Shown here: positions 61,307 to 64,000 of the stretch, one piece after another
Layout of the letters: each line of letters starts with the position of its first letter
Numbering within the stretch: the first letter of the stretch is position 1
Origin: Saprospiraceae bacterium
GTDB lineage: Bacteria; Bacteroidota; Bacteroidia; Chitinophagales; Saprospiraceae
Length of the DNA: 64,000 nt
Assembly: GCA_016712145.1 (NCBI GenBank)
Contig: JADJRO010000001.1
Span: 2,480,501 to 2,544,500, forward strand
Direction: 5' to 3'
Position numbers and translations under genes: made by a program
Notes under the pieces: model-generated
What the model was told of the DNA's origin: nothing
The model's input: only the letters and a program-made list of their open reading frames with translations
The model's database searches: none

Positions 61307-64000
61307 TTAAAAATCTAAGCCAAGTGAAAAGCTATAGCGCGCTTTACTTTTTTTGGCATCATTTATTTTCCAGCTTTGATCAAAGCGGATATAATATCCA
61401 AACAAGGAAGTCCGTAAGCCATATCCAGTTCCAGCAATGTAGGGTCTGCGAGTATATTGTAAATCGATGATGACTGCAGGGTTTTCAGCATGGTAATCCA
61501 AGGTAGAACTATTTTTAAAATCTGGTAATAAACCGTCCCAAACAAAAGCTGCATCCAGAAATGGAATGAGTTGAAAATTTCTTAAAATACTATTTTTCCA
61601 ATTTTGATTTAAAATATATTGAAGAAATGGAATCCTAAGTTCGGAACTAAAACCACAGACAGAGCCTGCTTTCAATGCACCATAACCATAGGATCTTACT
61701 TCAGTTGCTAATGCCGAATAGACATACGTTCCAGTAGTTTGTAGTGCATTTTGTTCTTCGTATTTTGCGAGTATCCAATTTTCTGTACCGCCTACATGAT
61801 AAAGAATTTTTTCTTTACCAAAAGAAATATTTGAATAAATTCTGTTGGAGAAAACGGATTTTTTTAATACAGGCAAGTGGTATCTGATATCAAAGCCACT
61901 AAGCCACAATGCACCTGAATGAAATTTAGTATTATCTTGAGCGTTTAGAGAAAATCTTTTTGAAAACTCCAGGAAGAATTTTGCTTGCCACCCATTTCTT
62001 ATATTTAAGGAGACATCAATCGCATTATCGTATACATATTCAAGACGGGTACCAATTCGTTGTTGGTATTGATCAATGCTGTCTTCTAATGTTGCAGGAT
62101 TTGTCGATAAATATTGGGTATGATCGTTTCTAATTGTTGAGATTGCTTTTAAAGCGTTGTAATGATCAAAGGGAAATTTTAATTGGTGATTTAACAAAAC
62201 GGTATTCGTTTGTTTTTTAATATTAGAGCCAAATCCATTACCGGAAAGATCTGTATTGGTTTTATAATAGAACGCATAGCTTTGATCCATTCGCTTGATT
62301 CTATTTTCAAAAAGCACATAGGATTCAATGCCATTGAAATTTGTAGGAATTCTAATTCCACCTTCGAAAGAATGGTTTTCGAATATTTCGGATATTTTGG
62401 CTTTTAATAAAATTCCAATTGTGGGGGGTTCATAATTTGCTGAAGATCCGCTAAAGGTATTTAATCCTGAAAAAAGAACTTCATTATTTACCGTAGAACT
62501 CAATTCTTCAATGGTAAATCGTTTACGATATGCAATGGCAAGATTTGAATTGAAATCTATTATGTTTGGATATTTATCTGATAAAATAGTTTGAATGGTT
62601 CTTTTACCAGGATTTGTTGCCGTAAGTTTTTTTGTATAAAATTCAGATAAAATATTTTTAATTGTTGGTGGATCTCCAAATTTTGACTGGAATGAAATTG
62701 GGGAAGCATTGGTTTCAACTAAGGTATCCTTTGATTTATCAAGGCTATTTTTTTTAGATATTAGTTCATTGCTTGAGTAAGGATTCAATTGAATTTCAGC
62801 TGTTGGAATTATTTTAAAAGAGTATTGGGAAGGTTTTATAGGGATTATTAAAACTGTTCTTTCTGCATCTAAAGTATATAAGAAGTCTACCGATTCATTG
62901 AAGTTGATGTTATAAAGTTTATTTTCTTTAAATAGAAACCAATTGGTTTCAAGTCCATGTTTTGCTTTAATTATTAGGTCTGAATTAAACTCTTGCCAAT
63001 ATTCAATTGAATAGTCTGGCAAATCGAGGAGCTTATTAATTTGTGGTTTATCTGGTCCTTGACTTAAGTCAATTTCAAATAATTTAAAATTATCTAAGGG
63101 CAGGATGCTATCCACTTTTTTTACCATAACATTGGAGTCAGGTCTGTTTGAGCAAAAGTATATTTTATTTGATTTATTCGTTTTCTTCACTGATAGATCA
63201 TCCCAAATGTCATCAGTAATTTTTTTATATTGTCTGGTTTTTAAATTAAAAATAAAAATATCAGAATAACCTGAATTATTAGCAGATAGCAAGAGTTCGT
63301 TCTTATTTAATACAGATGCTGCATAAATGCGTTGGATGTCTTCGGGAAGCTTAAGATCTGTTTTATTTTTTGTTTTGCTATCTACGATTCTTACATACAC
63401 GCGATTTCTTTTTTCAAAAAAGTAGAATTCTCTCTCGCCTTCAATTGATTTAGTGTACAGCGGGTAATTATAATCTGATTGATATAGTTTTGACCGGCTG
63501 CCTTTTTTAAAATGACATTTTTTATCCTTATTGATCAGATCGTATGATAAGAGCCGTGCTTTTCCATTTTGCTGAGTAGCAAGCATAAGTTGATTTTCAG
63601 CATCGAAGAGTGAAATTATTTTTTCTTCAGAATGCAATTTAAAATTTGCAGTTTGTTTTGTTTCATCTGTATTTTTTCCAGCACTGCTATTTTTATAATA
63701 GTTATACCATTCCATTTGGAGATCCGAAAAACTTTGAGAGAAAACGGCTTGAGCGGCTTCACCCAATTCTTTTTGGATTCGGGTCATGTACAACCAGTTT
63801 GAAATAGATTGTTCGCCATAAGTATTTGTAAGAAAGTTCCAAAAGGATTTGCCAGCCAATTCTGGATATTTAGAAGAGAATTTTTTAAAATTTCGTTGTT
63901 TCCATTTTTCAGATAATTCTAATTGATCTTTTGCAGACCATCCTTCAGCAAGATATTCAATCAAACCTTTTTCAAACCACTCCGGTAATTTTAATGAAAT
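61307..64000 (-). CDS. Peptidase-MA-like + beta-propeller + barrel protein, partial (N-terminus off the right edge)
   Basis: The frame stays open from the right edge to the stop at 61307, giving about 897 residues. It begins PEWFEKGLIEYLAEGWSAKDQLE, the C-terminal helix of peptidase-MA-like metallopeptidase domains; the HExxH would lie outside. A propeller-type region follows (RLLSYDLINKD, DIFIFNLKTRQYKKITDD, IYFCSNRPDSNVM), then from about residue 540 a C-terminal barrel resembling the bacterial surface antigen domain (RIPFLQYILNQNW, ending SFSLGLDF). It is convergent with the DUF5723-like gene. It could sense or process envelope material, but this is inference. Confidence 0.75.
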   Translation of the reverse strand: MSLKLPEWFEKGLIEYLAEGWSAKDQLELSEKWKQRNFKKFSSKYPELAGKSFWNFLTNTYGEQSISNWLYMTRIQKELGEAAQAVFSQSFSDLQMEWYNYYKNSSAGKNTDETKQTANFKLHSEEKIISLFDAENQLMLATQQNGKARLLSYDLINKDKKCHFKKGSRSKLYQSDYNYPLYTKSIEGEREFYFFEKRNRVYVRIVDSKTKNKTDLKLPEDIQRIYAASVLNKNELLLSANNSGYSDIFIFNLKTRQYKKITDDIWDDLSVKKTNKSNKIYFCSNRPDSNVMVKKVDSILPLDNFKLFEIDLSQGPDKPQINKLLDLPDYSIEYWQEFNSDLIIKAKHGLETNWFLFKENKLYNINFNESVDFLYTLDAERTVLIIPIKPSQYSFKIIPTAEIQLNPYSSNELISKKNSLDKSKDTLVETNASPISFQSKFGDPPTIKNILSEFYTKKLTATNPGKRTIQTILSDKYPNIIDFNSNLAIAYRKRFTIEELSSTVNNEVLFSGLNTFSGSSANYEPPTIGILLKAKISEIFENHSFEGGIRIPTNFNGIESYVLFENRIKRMDQSYAFYYKTNTDLSGNGFGSNIKKQTNTVLLNHQLKFPFDHYNALKAISTIRNDHTQYLSTNPATLEDSIDQYQQRIGTRLEYVYDNAIDVSLNIRNGWQAKFFLEFSKRFSLNAQDNTKFHSGALWLSGFDIRYHLPVLKKSVFSNRIYSNISFGKEKILYHVGGTENWILAKYEEQNALQTTGTYVYSALATEVRSYGYGALKAGSVCGFSSELRIPFLQYILNQNWKNSILRNFQLIPFLDAAFVWDGLLPDFKNSSTLDYHAENPAVIIDLQYTRRPYIAGTGYGLRTSLFGYYIRFDQSWKINDAKKSKARYSFSLGLDF

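Noticed and set aside
1..64000. Insertion sequence or prophage
   Set aside because: No transposase, integrase, terminal inverted repeat pair or phage structural gene was found. Gene content is ordinary chromosomal with conserved operons.

Overview
The window looks like chromosomal DNA from an AT-rich Bacteroidota (Bacteroidetes), most likely Saprospiria-like. The evidence is a gliding-motility operon (gldE, gldD), several secreted proteins ending in type IX secretion (T9SS) sorting domains, -7 boxes of the TAnnTTTG type, frequent TTG/GTG starts, weak Shine-Dalgarno use and many beta-barrel outer-membrane proteins. The genus-level guess is inference. I saw no tRNA, rRNA, transposase, integrase or CRISPR array. 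Two genes run off the edges: an LVIVD-repeat protein on the left and a propeller/barrel protein on the right.

Layout. 1-2.4 kb: minus-strand secreted propeller proteins and a two-TM protein. 2.4-15.5 kb: a plus-strand run with an LTA-synthase-like transferase, small helix-hairpin-helix and acetyltransferase genes, a glycosyltransferase block (5.8-9.8 kb), a T9SS cargo protein, an S9 peptidase and a ketopantoate-reductase-family gene. 15.6-22.4 kb: a tocopherol-cyclase-family protein, two tandem CRTAC1-type FG-GAP/ASPIC paralogues and a frameshifted ogt. 22.7-24.8 kb: dinB divergent from a LexA-like XRE-S24 repressor gene, a probable SOS-type pair. 25.2-28.3 kb: a BlaI / M56 peptidase / secreted PDZ-T9SS operon with a perfect palindrome at its promoter. 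28.5-31.1 kb: one large extracellular gene split by an in-frame TGA. 31.4-39.5 kb: a tightly overlapping minus-strand operon (dtd, mazG-like, ABC permease, PP2C phosphatase, TM2 protein, CBS protein, BamA/TamA-like barrel, nadK, cyclase-family, TPR). 39.9-43.9 kb: heme A synthase, an alpha/beta hydrolase and an ECF sigma factor with a fused anti-sigma-like/barrel protein. 43.9-48.6 kb: the lgt-mutY-ssb-gldE-gldD operon. 48.7-57.7 kb: a barrel protein, mtaB, a thioredoxin/MsrA-like fusion, a second ECF sigma with a small partner, a glycosyltransferase, an acetyltransferase, prfA, a 100-109 bp tandem repeat, and a secreted protein made of four eight-cysteine repeats. 57.8-64 kb: a large lipoprotein, a barrel-like partner and a metallopeptidase-like/propeller/barrel protein.

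Two themes run through the window. The first is cell-envelope and secretion biology: T9SS cargo, gliding lipoproteins, Lgt, barrels and ECF regulators. The second is a set of single-base lesions. Three genes (ogt, the XRE-S24 repressor, the TM2 protein) can each be restored by adding one base, a fourth (ABC permease) probably has the same lesion at its start, and one gene has a lone in-frame TGA. The homopolymer setting suggests sequencing or assembly error, but real decay is not excluded. The best candidates for undescribed biology are the 4x eight-cysteine protein at 56.2-57.7 kb, the BlaI/M56/PDZ-T9SS module, the sigma/anti-sigma-barrel fusion and the thioredoxin-MsrA-like fusion.
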